DNA of 64,000 nucleotides. Origin: Actinomadura macrotermitis (lineage in GTDB: Bacteria; Actinomycetota; Actinomycetes; Streptosporangiales; Streptosporangiaceae). Below the pieces are notes generated by a model. The model did not search any database. It had not been told where the DNA came from and saw nothing but the letters and a program-made list of their open reading frames with translations. The stretch lies in NCBI RefSeq assembly GCF_009604375.1, contig NZ_WEGH01000003.1, positions 1,364,001 through 1,428,000 of the forward strand. Reading direction: 5' to 3'. The position numbers and the translations under genes are program-made. Every line of letters begins with the position of its first letter. Position 1 is the stretch's first letter. Shown piece by piece: positions 1 through 7,611 of this stretch.

Positions 1-513
1 GCGGGCCTCGGCGACGCGGCGGTCCCGGTCGGCCTCGGCGCGCTCGGCGCGGTCGCGCAGCGACGCGATGAGGGCGCGCCGCGCCTGGATCAGCGCGCCC
101 CACCCGATGAGCGCGGCGTGCGCGATGGCCACCAGCAGCAGCCACCAGCCGAACGGCAGCGGGATCGGCTGGACCAGCGGGCGCGCCGCGTGCGCGGCGA
201 TCCCGGCGAGGCCGACCGCCACCGCGACGCGGACGCTCCGCACGCCCGCGACCTGCAGCGTCCCGACGGTCGAGGCGGGCGTGGCGGAGGGCGACAGGAC
301 CGCCAGCACGTCCAGCACGAGCGTCACCGCGACCGGGCGGCGGACCAGCAGCGGCAGCAGCGCCCAGGACGCCAGGCCGGCCGCGGCGTCCAGCAGCAGC
401 AGGTCGTGCCGCCCCCAGAGCGTCAGCGCGATCGGGACGCCGACGGCCGCCATCAGCACGGTCGTGCCGCGCGCCCGCGGGGTGCCGGAGGTACAGGCCG
501 GGGAGAGGTTCAC
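1..513 (-). CDS. sensor histidine kinase, N-terminal membrane part (partial)
   Basis: Reading the minus strand from a GTG start gives 171 open codons that run off the window edge. The product has four or five hydrophobic segments (one around LLVAIAHAALIGWGALIQ) followed by a basic, Arg/Ala/Glu-rich linker (RRALIASLRDRAERAE). This layout precedes the dimerization helix of NarL-type (HisKA_3) actinobacterial histidine kinases, so the gene most likely encodes a membrane kinase whose catalytic half lies outside the window. No phospho-acceptor histidine or ATPase domain is visible, so the class assignment is an inference from the N-terminus. Confidence 0.6.
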   Translation of the reverse strand, partial: MNLSPACTSGTPRARGTTVLMAAVGVPIALTLWGRHDLLLLDAAAGLASWALLPLLVRRPVAVTLVLDVLAVLSPSATPASTVGTLQVAGVRSVRVAVAVGLAGIAAHAARPLVQPIPLPFGWWLLLVAIAHAALIGWGALIQARRALIASLRDRAERAEADRDRRVAEAR

Positions 514-622
514 GGGAGCGAGGCTACGGACGCCGCCGCGAGGGCGACAGCTACCAAAGTTGGAAGCCGCGGTATCCGTCGGCCGATGTGGCGGCGGGGC
601 CGTGGCCCGCACTCTTGCGGGC

Positions 623-994
623 ATGACGACTCTCACGCAGACCACGTCCTCCCGCGCGCTCACCGTCGCCGCCGCCGTCCTCGCCCCGGTGGCCCTGTGG
701 ATCGCCGTCGTGCCGGTGGCGGGGATCGACCTCGAGGCCCAGGGGCGGCGGGTGGGCGTGGCGCCGGTGATCATCGGCAGCCTGCTCCCCGCGCTCGCCG
801 CGTGGGCGCTGCTCGCGGTCCTGGAACGGCGCACCGGCCGCGCCCGGGCGATCTGGACCGCCGTCGCGGTGCTCGCCCTGGCGTTGTCGCTGGGCGGCCC
901 GCTCGGCGCCGCGACGGCCGCCGCCGGCGCGGCGCTGGCCGCCATGCACCTGCTGGTCGGCGCGATCGTGATCCTCGGGCTGCGGCGCCGCTAA
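623..994 (+). CDS. DUF6069-like four-helix membrane protein
   Basis: A 123-residue protein with four predicted transmembrane helices separated by short loops. An amphipathic N-terminus (MTTLTQTTSSRALTVAAAV) is followed by helices ending at a basic LRRR tail. Size, topology and the VPVAGIDL loop after helix 1 resemble DUF6069 proteins of actinobacteria, whose function is unknown. The ATG was chosen because it directly precedes the polar N-terminus and no hydrophobic segment lies upstream. Its TAA overlaps the stop codon of the convergent sulfotransferase-like gene by three bases (CTAA). Confidence 0.6.
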   Translation: MTTLTQTTSSRALTVAAAVLAPVALWIAVVPVAGIDLEAQGRRVGVAPVIIGSLLPALAAWALLAVLERRTGRARAIWTAVAVLALALSLGGPLGAATAAAGAALAAMHLLVGAIVILGLRRR

Positions 995-1659
995 CGGCGC
1001 AGCATCAGCTGCCGCATCATGGCCTTGGCCTGCTCCTGGAACTGGGCGGTGTCGTTGACCCGCGGGAACGGCTCGTCCGGCACCGGGACGCCGAGGAACG
1101 CGCAGAGCGGCTCCCAGCCCTGCGCGACCTCGAACACCAGCAGCCGGGACGGGTCGACGCCGGCCCGGACCTCCTCGGTGTGCCGTTCGAAGGCCTTGGC
1201 GAGCTCCTCGTCGGACAGGTCGGCGAACCCCGGCACCTCGGGCATGTTGGAGGTCATCTCGATGAACCTGGCGAGGTCGGTGCCGAGCAGGGCCGACAGG
1301 CCGGTCAGGGCGCGGCCCGGCAGCGTCCGGCCCCGGCGGTGGTGGGCCAGGATGGTCGCGCGCATGCTGGCCGCCCAGCGCCCGGGATCGCGGACGCTGA
1401 GGACGACCTTGGCGGCGGGGTAGTGCTCGGTCAGCTCGCGCCAGTAGGCCGCGGCCGGCCAGTCGACGCAGGACTCGTACCCGCCGAGCAGCCTGTCCCA
1501 GGGGACGGGCCGGCCCTTGGTCTTGGCGAGCCAGCCGCCGAGCTGTTCCTTTCGGACCGCCTCGGTCATGTGGTGGCACGGCCCGAACCCGAGCCGCTCG
1601 ATGGCCGCTTTGAGGGACAGCGTCCCGGTACGTCCGTAACCTGCGCCGATGATTTTCAC
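991..1659 (-). CDS. sulfotransferase-family protein
   Basis: A 222-residue protein beginning VKIIGAGYGRTGTLSLKAAI. The G-x-G-R-T-G-T-x-S-L-K segment is the PAPS 5'-phosphosulfate-binding loop of the sulfotransferase family (Sulfotransfer_4 type). VVLSVRDPGRWAASM around residues 90-105 fits the 3'-phosphate-binding strand and helix. These proteins are common in actinomycetes and their acceptor substrates are mostly unknown. The GTG start places the P-loop at residue 5, as usual in the family. It lies 41 bp downstream of the metal-hydrolase gene on the same strand and may be cotranscribed with it. Confidence 0.8.
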   Translation of the reverse strand: MKIIGAGYGRTGTLSLKAAIERLGFGPCHHMTEAVRKEQLGGWLAKTKGRPVPWDRLLGGYESCVDWPAAAYWRELTEHYPAAKVVLSVRDPGRWAASMRATILAHHRRGRTLPGRALTGLSALLGTDLARFIEMTSNMPEVPGFADLSDEELAKAFERHTEEVRAGVDPSRLLVFEVAQGWEPLCAFLGVPVPDEPFPRVNDTAQFQEQAKAMMRQLMLRR

Positions 1660-1700
1660 GACGCGAACATCGCACCGGTCAGGGAAGCGGTCAAGCCCTG

Positions 1701-2582
1701 TCAGGCGGGGCCTTTCGTGCGGTCCGCCAGGGCGCCCTCCTCGCCGAACAGCCGGTTCTTCCACTCCTCGATCAGCGCGGTGTTGTCGTGGTCGTCGGGG
1801 TGGAAGCCGGGCCGGTTGTAGTCGCGGATGCGGCGGGCGACCTCGGGCTTCAGCCAGGGCGAGTGCCGCAGCCTGCGCAGGCTCTCGGCCAGGCGGGGGC
1901 CGTCGTAGGTGGCGCGGTCGAGCAGCATCGAGAAGATCGTGTTGCCGACAGTCGCGGCCAGGAACCCGGCGGTGGTGAACCGCATGACCCAGATGCGCAG
2001 GGCCTGGTCGCCGCTGACGGTCTGGAACACGTCGAACGCCACCGACTTGTGCTCGCTCTCCTCCAGGGCGTGCCACTGCAGCATCGAGCGGACCTCGTCG
2101 ACGTCGAACAGGGCCTGCGCCTCCGGGTCGGTCAGCAGCACCTCGGCGAGGGTGGCGGTGTAGTGCTCCAGCGCGGCGGTGACCGCGAGCTGGACGGCCT
2201 TCGGCAGCACCCTCTCGCCGAACCGCAGGCCGTGGTGCAGGCGGCGGTCGATGTTGCGGGTCGGGTAGCCGAGCGCGGCGAGGCGGCGGTTGAACGCGCG
2301 GTGCTCGCGGCCGTGCGTGACCTCCTGGCCGATGAAGCCGGCGACCTGCTCCTTCAGTTCGGGGTCGGTGATCCGGTCGCGGTAGTTACGGACGGTGCGG
2401 ATGAAGAAGTCCTCGCCCTCGGGGAAGAACGACGACAGCACCGAGACGACGTGGCTCATCACCAGGTCGCCGCTGACGTAGTGGCGCGGCAGCGTCTCGG
2501 CGGGGTAGTCGAAGGCGATCCGGCGCGTCCGCACGCTGCGGGGGCGGATCAGGGGGCGGGGGCGGGCGGCGGCGTGGCTCAT
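1701..2582 (-). CDS. metal-dependent hydrolase, PF10118 ferritin-like family
   Basis: A 293-residue protein with the repeated Glu/His signatures of the PF10118 family: EVTHGREH, EHYTATLAE and LEESEHKSVAFDVF, which could supply a carboxylate-bridged di-metal site in a helical, ferritin-like fold. The start at MSHAAARP was chosen because AGGAGAG lies 7-8 bases upstream; a longer reading adds 15 unlikely residues. The reaction is not established; homologues often sit beside TetR regulators and lipid or hydrocarbon genes. Two inverted repeats lie upstream and suggest repressor control. Confidence 0.8.
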   Translation of the reverse strand: MSHAAARPRPLIRPRSVRTRRIAFDYPAETLPRHYVSGDLVMSHVVSVLSSFFPEGEDFFIRTVRNYRDRITDPELKEQVAGFIGQEVTHGREHRAFNRRLAALGYPTRNIDRRLHHGLRFGERVLPKAVQLAVTAALEHYTATLAEVLLTDPEAQALFDVDEVRSMLQWHALEESEHKSVAFDVFQTVSGDQALRIWVMRFTTAGFLAATVGNTIFSMLLDRATYDGPRLAESLRRLRHSPWLKPEVARRIRDYNRPGFHPDDHDNTALIEEWKNRLFGEEGALADRTKGPA

Positions 2583-2660
2583 GGGGCTCTCCTGCTTCGG
2601 GGAGACTGCACCGGCGTCGGGGGACACTTACTGGCGCCTTGTCCGAAGGTACGAGCGCCC

Positions 2661-2690
2661 GCATATCCAAGCAACCCTGCTTGTATGTGC
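2661..2690. promoter_or_regulatory. operator-like inverted repeat upstream of the metal hydrolase
   Basis: Two 13-base arms match at 11 of 13 positions around the spacer ACCC; the core CAAGCA-ACCC-TGCTTG is a perfect 6-4-6 dyad. It lies about 80-110 bp upstream of the metal-hydrolase ATG in an AT-richer stretch. Shape and spacing fit a TetR-family operator, but no TetR gene is adjacent, so the regulator is unknown. Confidence 0.55.
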
Positions 2691-2700
2691 GCCGGGTCAC

Positions 2701-2721
2701 AATTGGACTACGAGTCCAGTT
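2701..2721. promoter_or_regulatory. second dyad, TGGACT-ACG-AGTCCA
   Basis: A perfect 6-3-6 inverted repeat with partly matching AA/TT flanks, 10 bp beyond the first dyad and between pcrA and the metal-hydrolase gene. It could be a second operator or part of the promoter. This is pattern evidence only. Confidence 0.35.
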
Positions 2722-2735
2722 GCCCGGACGCACGA

Positions 2736-2771
2736 AGGCCCGCCCTCCCCCGTGCGGCGGAGAGCGGGCCT
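2736..2771 (-). terminator. terminator hairpin after pcrA
   Basis: Arms AGGCCCGCCCTC and GAGAGCGGGCCT pair over 12 bp with one G-U type position and a 12-base loop. It sits 10 bp past the pcrA stop codon. The 3' tract is not T-rich, which is normal in high-GC actinomycetes. Confidence 0.65.
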
Positions 2772-2781
2772 GCCTCGAAGG

Positions 2782-5070
2782 CTAGAGCTTCTCCAGGGGC
2801 GCGTACTTCACCACGACGACCTTGATCTCGGACTCGCCGCGGAAGTCGATGCTGGCGCGCATCTTGTCGTCCTGGCCGTCGACCGACACCACCGTGCCGA
2901 GCCCGAACGAGTCGTGGGTGACCTTGTCGCCCGGCCGCAGGTTCGGCACCGCCTTGCCCGACCGGGCCGCCGGGCGGCCGCCGCCGCCGAGCCGGCCGCC
3001 GGGCCGCGACGCCACCGACGTCAGCGCCGACCCCGACAGCGAGGAGCCCTCGCGCTCCCAGTCGATCAGCGTCGCGGGCACCTCGCCGAGGAACCGCGAC
3101 GGCGGGTTCACCTGCGGCGCGCCCCACGACGAGCGCATCGTCGCGCGGCTCACGTACAGGCGCTGCCGGGCCCGGGTGATGCCGACGTAGGCCAGTCGGC
3201 GCTCCTCCTCCAGCTCCTTGGGGTTGCTCATGGCGCGCAGGTGCGGGAAGACCCCGTCCTCCATGCCGGTGAGGAACACCACCGGGAACTCCAGGCCCTT
3301 GGCGGTGTGCAGGGTCATCAGCGTGACCACGCCCTGGTCGGCCTCGGCGGCGGCCTCGTCGGCGGGCGCGGCCGGGTTGCCCTTGGCGCCGCCGGGGATG
3401 GAGTCGGCGTCGGCGACGAGCGCGACCTGCTCCAGGAAGTCGACCAGCCGGCCCGCGGCCGACTCGCCGTCCAGGCGCTCCTCGTACTCGCGCGCGACCG
3501 CCTCGAACTCCTGGAGGTTCTCGATGCGGGTCTCGTCCTGCGGGTCCTTGGACGCCTGCAGCTCGGCCAGGTAGCCGCTCTTGACCAGGATCTGCTCGAC
3601 CAGCTCGCCCGGGGTGAGCGCCGCGACCTGCTCGCGCAGCTCGTCCAGCAGCGCCACGAACTCGCGGACCGCGTTGATCGAGCGGGTCGCCATGCCCGGG
3701 ACGTCCTCGGGGCGGCGCAGCGCCTGCCAGAACGAGATCCGCTCGCGGGACGCGTACGCCTCCACCACGGCCTCGGCGCGGTCGCCGATCCCGCGCTTGG
3801 GCACGTTCAGGATGCGGCGCAGGCTGACGGTGTCCTCGGGGTTGCCGAGCACGCGCAGGTAGGCCAGCAGGTCGCGGACCTCCTTGCGCTCGTAGAAGCG
3901 CACGCCGCCGACGACCTTGTAGGGCAGGCCGACCCGGATGAACACGTCCTCGAACACCCGCGACTGCGCGTTGGTGCGGTAGAAGATCGCCACGTCGCCG
4001 GGGCGGGCGTCGCCGGCGTCGGTGAGCCGGTCGACCTCGCGGGCCACGAACGCGGCCTCGTCGTGCTCGTTGTCGGCCACATAGCCGATGATCTTGTGGC
4101 CGGCGCCCTGGTCGGACCACAGCCGCTTGGGCTTGCGGTCGGCGTTGCGCTCGATCACCGCGTTGGCCGCCGACAGGATCGTCTGGGTGGAGCGGTAGTT
4201 CTGCTCCAGCAGGATCGTGGTGGCCTCGGGGTAGTCGCGCTCGAACTCCAGGATGTTGCGGATCGTCGCGCCGCGGAAGGCGTAGATCGACTGGTCGGCG
4301 TCGCCGACCACGCACAGCTCGGCCGCGCCCACGCCCTCGACGGGCGCGGTCAGCTCGCGGACCAGCTCGTACTGGGCGTGGTTGGTGTCCTGGTACTCGT
4401 CGACCATGACGTGCCGGAACCGGCGCCGGTAGTGCTCGGCGGCCTCGGGGAAGACCTGCAGCAGGTTGACCGTCATCATGATCAGGTCGTCGAAGTCCAT
4501 CGCGCCGGCCTGCGCGAGCCGCGCCTGGTACATCTGGTACGCCGAGGCGAGCGTCTGCTCCATGTGGGTGGACGCGCGCGCCTTGAACGTCTCGTAGTCG
4601 ATCAGCTCGTTCTTGAGGTTGCTGACCTGCGCCGAGAACGACTTGGGCGGATAGCGCTTGGGGTCCAGGTCCAGCTCGCGGCAGACCAGGGCCATCAGGC
4701 GCTGCGCGTCGGCCTGGTCGTAGATCGAGAAGCCGGTGGGGAAGCCGAGCCGCCCGGCCTCGCGGCGCAGGATGCGCACGCACGCCGAGTGGAAGGTCAT
4801 CACCCACATCGCGCGCGAGCGCGGGCCGACCAGCGCGTCCACCCGCTCCTTCATCTCGGCCGCGGCCTTGTTGGTGAAGGTGATGGCCAGGATCTGGCCG
4901 GGGTGCACGTCGCGCTCGGCCAGCAGGTGGGCGATGCGGTGGGTGAGCACGCGGGTCTTGCCCGAACCGGCGCCCGCGACGATGAGCAGGGGGCCGCCGG
5001 CGTGCTCCACGGCGGCGCGCTGCTGCGGGTTCAGCCCGTCCAGCAGGGGGTTCACTTCGGTCTTCGACAT
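2782..5070 (-). CDS. pcrA: ATP-dependent DNA helicase PcrA/UvrD
   Basis: A 762-residue superfamily 1A 3'-5' helicase acting in repair and replication-fork maintenance. Visible motifs are Q motif LNPQQRAAVEH, Walker A GAGSGKT (about residues 30-36), motif Ia TFTNKAA, motif II VDEYQDTN, motif III GDADQSIYAFRGA, motif IV LEQNYRS, motif V TLMTLHTAKGLEF and motif VI AYVGITRARQRL. The C-terminus (GDKVTHDSFGLGTVV...YAPLEKL) is the small Tudor-like domain typical of PcrA. The ATG giving MSKTEVNPLLDGLN matches the usual family N-terminus. It is a single-gene unit with its own terminator. Confidence 0.97.
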   Translation of the reverse strand: MSKTEVNPLLDGLNPQQRAAVEHAGGPLLIVAGAGSGKTRVLTHRIAHLLAERDVHPGQILAITFTNKAAAEMKERVDALVGPRSRAMWVMTFHSACVRILRREAGRLGFPTGFSIYDQADAQRLMALVCRELDLDPKRYPPKSFSAQVSNLKNELIDYETFKARASTHMEQTLASAYQMYQARLAQAGAMDFDDLIMMTVNLLQVFPEAAEHYRRRFRHVMVDEYQDTNHAQYELVRELTAPVEGVGAAELCVVGDADQSIYAFRGATIRNILEFERDYPEATTILLEQNYRSTQTILSAANAVIERNADRKPKRLWSDQGAGHKIIGYVADNEHDEAAFVAREVDRLTDAGDARPGDVAIFYRTNAQSRVFEDVFIRVGLPYKVVGGVRFYERKEVRDLLAYLRVLGNPEDTVSLRRILNVPKRGIGDRAEAVVEAYASRERISFWQALRRPEDVPGMATRSINAVREFVALLDELREQVAALTPGELVEQILVKSGYLAELQASKDPQDETRIENLQEFEAVAREYEERLDGESAAGRLVDFLEQVALVADADSIPGGAKGNPAAPADEAAAEADQGVVTLMTLHTAKGLEFPVVFLTGMEDGVFPHLRAMSNPKELEEERRLAYVGITRARQRLYVSRATMRSSWGAPQVNPPSRFLGEVPATLIDWEREGSSLSGSALTSVASRPGGRLGGGGRPAARSGKAVPNLRPGDKVTHDSFGLGTVVSVDGQDDKMRASIDFRGESEIKVVVVKYAPLEKL

Positions 5071-5222
5071 CACGTGCGAGTGTACGTGGCGTGGCCGACG
5101 AATACGGTCGGCTCCGGGCCGATGCGCGCCACGACAGCCCCGCCTTTGCCCCACAAGAGGACAAAAGCGGCGGGGTTGACCGATCCCCGCGCCGGACGGA
5201 CCGTGGACCCGGAGGTGGGCGG

Positions 5223-5582
5223 ATGCGGGTGAAGATCGAGAGCACCGGCGGGTTCGCGGGCGGCGAGAACATGGTGGCCGTGTACGACACCGCCGATCTG
5301 CCCGGCGACCAGGCCGGGCGGATCGAGCAGGCGGTGAGCGCGCTGGCCGGCACGGACGCGTGCGCGGAGGCCGGGGAGACCGGCGGGGACGGGGACGCCG
5401 CCGGCTACCGGATCACCGTCGAGGACGACGGGCGGGACCCGCGCGTCTTCGCCGTGCCGGCCGACCCCGGCGAGGACATCGACGGCCCGATCACGACCCT
5501 GCTGCAGGGCCCGGTCGAGCCCGAGGAGCGCCCCGAGGACGAGGGCCGGCAGCAGGCCCCGCCCAGCCCGTCGGGCCTTTAG
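5223..5582 (+). CDS. emfourin-like protease inhibitor
   Basis: A 119-residue protein starting MRVKIESTGGFAGGENMVAV, preceded by GGAGGTG at good spacing. The opening strand and GGFAG turn are the hallmark of emfourins, small inhibitors of M4 (protealysin/thermolysin-like) metalloproteases. The middle (LPGDQAGRIEQAVSAL) fits the family helix, and the acidic Pro/Glu-rich tail looks disordered. Known emfourin genes usually sit beside an M4 protease gene; none is adjacent here, so a target inside this window is lacking. It is divergent from pcrA. Family assignment rests on the N-terminal pattern. Confidence 0.6.
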   Translation: MRVKIESTGGFAGGENMVAVYDTADLPGDQAGRIEQAVSALAGTDACAEAGETGGDGDAAGYRITVEDDGRDPRVFAVPADPGEDIDGPITTLLQGPVEPEERPEDEGRQQAPPSPSGL

Positions 5583-5594
5583 GACTTGTCGGGG

Positions 5595-5978
5595 CTAGGT
5601 CTTACGGAAGCCGTGGGCGGACTCGGCCGCGGCGACCACGGCGGCCATGTCGGCACCCGCCGCCGCCGCGGAGGCCGCCGCGATCGCGCCCTCCACCAGC
5701 GGCGCGTCGGCGAGCACGACCTCGCCGCCCGCGTCCTGCACGACCAGCTTCGCGGTGAGGACGGAGCTGCCGACGTCGGCGAGCAGCACCACGCCCGCCC
5801 CCGCCGACACCGTCGCGACCGCCTCCTCGATCAGCTCGGCGCTGGTGCCGAGGCCGCCGCGCCCGTCGCCGCCGGCCGCCGCCACGGCGGCCTCGCCCGC
5901 GCCCATGGTCGCGGCCAGCTCGGCGACGCCCTCGGCGAGCGCCCGGCTGTGCGACACGATCACGATGCCGACGCTCAC
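5595..5978 (-). CDS. dhaM: dihydroxyacetone kinase phosphotransferase subunit DhaM
   Basis: A 127-residue EIIA-mannose-type domain. VGIVIVSHSRALAEG carries the phospho-accepting histidine near residue 9, and VVLLADVGSSVLTAKL is the family's second conserved block. It passes phosphate from the PTS (HPr) to ADP bound on DhaL, which phosphorylates dihydroxyacetone held by DhaK. It is the short form without fused HPr or EI domains, so it depends on PTS proteins encoded elsewhere. Its GTG start overlaps the dhaL stop (GTGA), giving coupled translation as third gene of dhaKLM. Confidence 0.93.
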   Translation of the reverse strand: MSVGIVIVSHSRALAEGVAELAATMGAGEAAVAAAGGDGRGGLGTSAELIEEAVATVSAGAGVVLLADVGSSVLTAKLVVQDAGGEVVLADAPLVEGAIAAASAAAAGADMAAVVAAAESAHGFRKT

Positions 5979-6583
5979 GCCACGTCCGCCAGCGCGCGCA
6001 GGAGCAGGGCGGTGGAGGCCGCGCCGGGGTCCAGGTGCCCGGTGCTGCGCGGCCCGAGGTAGCTGGCGCGGCCCTTGCGCGCCTGCATCGGCACGGTCGC
6101 CTGTGCCCCCTGGTCGGCCGCTTCGGCGGCGGCCGCCGCGCAGGCCGCCAGGTCGCCGCCCGCCGCCAGGGCCTCCTCGTAGGCCGCGACGGCCGGCGCC
6201 AGCGCGTCGACCATGGTCTTGTCGCCCTCGCCGGCCTGGCCGAGCTCGCGGACGCCCTCCAGCGCGGCCTGCAGCACCGCGCCGAGCCCGGCGGCGTCCA
6301 GGTCCGGCGTGTCGCCGAGGGCCTTGCCCGCGCGGCGCAGCGCCGTCCCGTACAGGGGACCGGACGCGCCGCCGGTCTTGGCCACGATCGCCCGGCCGGC
6401 GGCGAGCAGGACCTTGCCGGGCGGCGCGTCGCCCTCCGGCAGCGCCGCGACCGCCGCGGCGAAGCCCCGCTCCAGGTTGTGGCCGTGGTCGCCGTCACCG
6501 ATCGCGGCGTCCAGCCGGGACAGGTGCGCCGCGTCGGCGGCGATCCGCTCGGCGGCCAGTCTGATCCACTCGGCCGTGTTCAC
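5975..6583 (-). CDS. dhaL: dihydroxyacetone kinase ADP-binding subunit DhaL
   Basis: A 202-residue all-helical DhaL domain. DAAIGDGDHGHNLERGF near residues 25-41 supplies the conserved Asp residues that coordinate magnesium and tightly bound ADP. KTGGASGPLYGTALRRAGKAL is the second nucleotide-site block, and ARKGRASYLGPRSTGHLDPGA the typical C-terminal signature. Start is GTG, 22 bp after the dhaK stop. With DhaK and DhaM it forms the PTS-dependent dihydroxyacetone kinase producing dihydroxyacetone phosphate. Confidence 0.95.
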   Translation of the reverse strand: MNTAEWIRLAAERIAADAAHLSRLDAAIGDGDHGHNLERGFAAAVAALPEGDAPPGKVLLAAGRAIVAKTGGASGPLYGTALRRAGKALGDTPDLDAAGLGAVLQAALEGVRELGQAGEGDKTMVDALAPAVAAYEEALAAGGDLAACAAAAAEAADQGAQATVPMQARKGRASYLGPRSTGHLDPGAASTALLLRALADVA

Positions 6584-6605
6584 TGCTCTCAGTCTCCCGG
6601 TGCGT

Positions 6606-7601
6606 TCATCGGCCCCACCTGAGGGCCGGGGTCTCGACGGGCGCGTCCCACAGGCGCAGCATCTCGGGCGTGGCCCGGCAGACGCTGATCATGACGCCGG
6701 CCATCTCCAGGCTGGTCACATAGCCGCCGACCAGCGGCCGGGCCACGGTCGCGCCGCGCCCGGCCAGCCAGCGCTCGGCCGCCCCGTAGGCGATGTACTG
6801 CTCGATCAAGGGGGTGCCGCCCATCCCGTTGACCAGCACCAGCAGCTCCTGGCCGGCCAGCGGCATGTCCTGGTCGATCGCGGTGAGCGCGGCGGCGACG
6901 ATCTCGGCGGCGGGCGCGGCGGCGGCGCGCTCGCGGCCCGGCTCGCCGTGGATGCCGACGCCGAGCTCGATCTCGCCCGGCCCGAGCTCGAACGTCGGCT
7001 CCCCGGCGGCCGGGACGGTGCACGGCGACAGCGCGACGCCGAAGGAGCGCGTCCGCGCGACGACCTCGCGGGCGACGGCGGCGACCGCGTCCAGGCCGGC
7101 GCCCTCCTCGGCCAGCGCGCCGGCGATCTTCTCGGCGAACAGGGTGGCGCCGGTGCCGCGGCGGCCCGCGGTGTAGGTGCTGTCGCGCACCGCCACGTCG
7201 TCGTCGACCAGCACGGTGGCGACCTCGATGCCCTCGTCCTCGGCCAGCTCGGCGGCCAGCTGGAAGTTCAGCACGTCGCCGGTGTAGTTCTTGACGATCA
7301 GCAGCACGCCCGCGCCGCCGTGCACCGCCATCGCCGCCGCGACGACCTGGTCGGGCGTCGGGGAGGTGAAGACCTCGCCCGGGCACGCCCCGTCCAGCAT
7401 CCCGAACCCGACGAAGCCGGCGTGCAGCGGCTCGTGGCCGGAGCCGCCGCCCGACACCAGGGCGACCTTGCCGGGGCGCGGCGCGGCGGCGCGGACGACC
7501 GTGCGGGTGTCCACGTCGACCCGCAGCGAGGGGTGCGCGGCGGCCAGGCCGCGCAGCGCGTCGGCGACGACGTCCGCCGGGGCGTTGATGAGTTTGCGCA
7601 T
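6606..7601 (-). CDS. dhaK: dihydroxyacetone kinase substrate-binding subunit DhaK
   Basis: A 331-residue DhaK protein. SGGGSGHEPLHAGFVG (about residues 50-65) is the conserved Gly-rich block, and GIHGEPG contains His218, the residue that covalently binds dihydroxyacetone as a hemiaminal in the Escherichia coli enzyme. NYTGDVLNF and the GMGGTPLIEQYIAYG segment are also family-typical. It is first gene of a dhaK-dhaL-dhaM operon. No DhaR-type regulator or glycerol dehydrogenase gene is adjacent, so the source of dihydroxyacetone is not shown by context. Confidence 0.96.
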   Translation of the reverse strand: MRKLINAPADVVADALRGLAAAHPSLRVDVDTRTVVRAAAPRPGKVALVSGGGSGHEPLHAGFVGFGMLDGACPGEVFTSPTPDQVVAAAMAVHGGAGVLLIVKNYTGDVLNFQLAAELAEDEGIEVATVLVDDDVAVRDSTYTAGRRGTGATLFAEKIAGALAEEGAGLDAVAAVAREVVARTRSFGVALSPCTVPAAGEPTFELGPGEIELGVGIHGEPGRERAAAAPAAEIVAAALTAIDQDMPLAGQELLVLVNGMGGTPLIEQYIAYGAAERWLAGRGATVARPLVGGYVTSLEMAGVMISVCRATPEMLRLWDAPVETPALRWGR

Positions 7602-7611
7602 GTCCTCAGCC

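Noticed and set aside
118..1821. Long plus-strand open frame across the sulfotransferase-like gene
   Set aside because: Its product is Arg/Pro/Gly-rich with no domain, while the minus strand carries clear family motifs; it is an open antisense frame typical of about 75% GC DNA.
2708..5353. Open frame of about 880 codons overlapping pcrA in another frame
   Set aside because: Low-complexity Arg/Ala/Gly product, whereas the overlapping frame has all helicase motifs.
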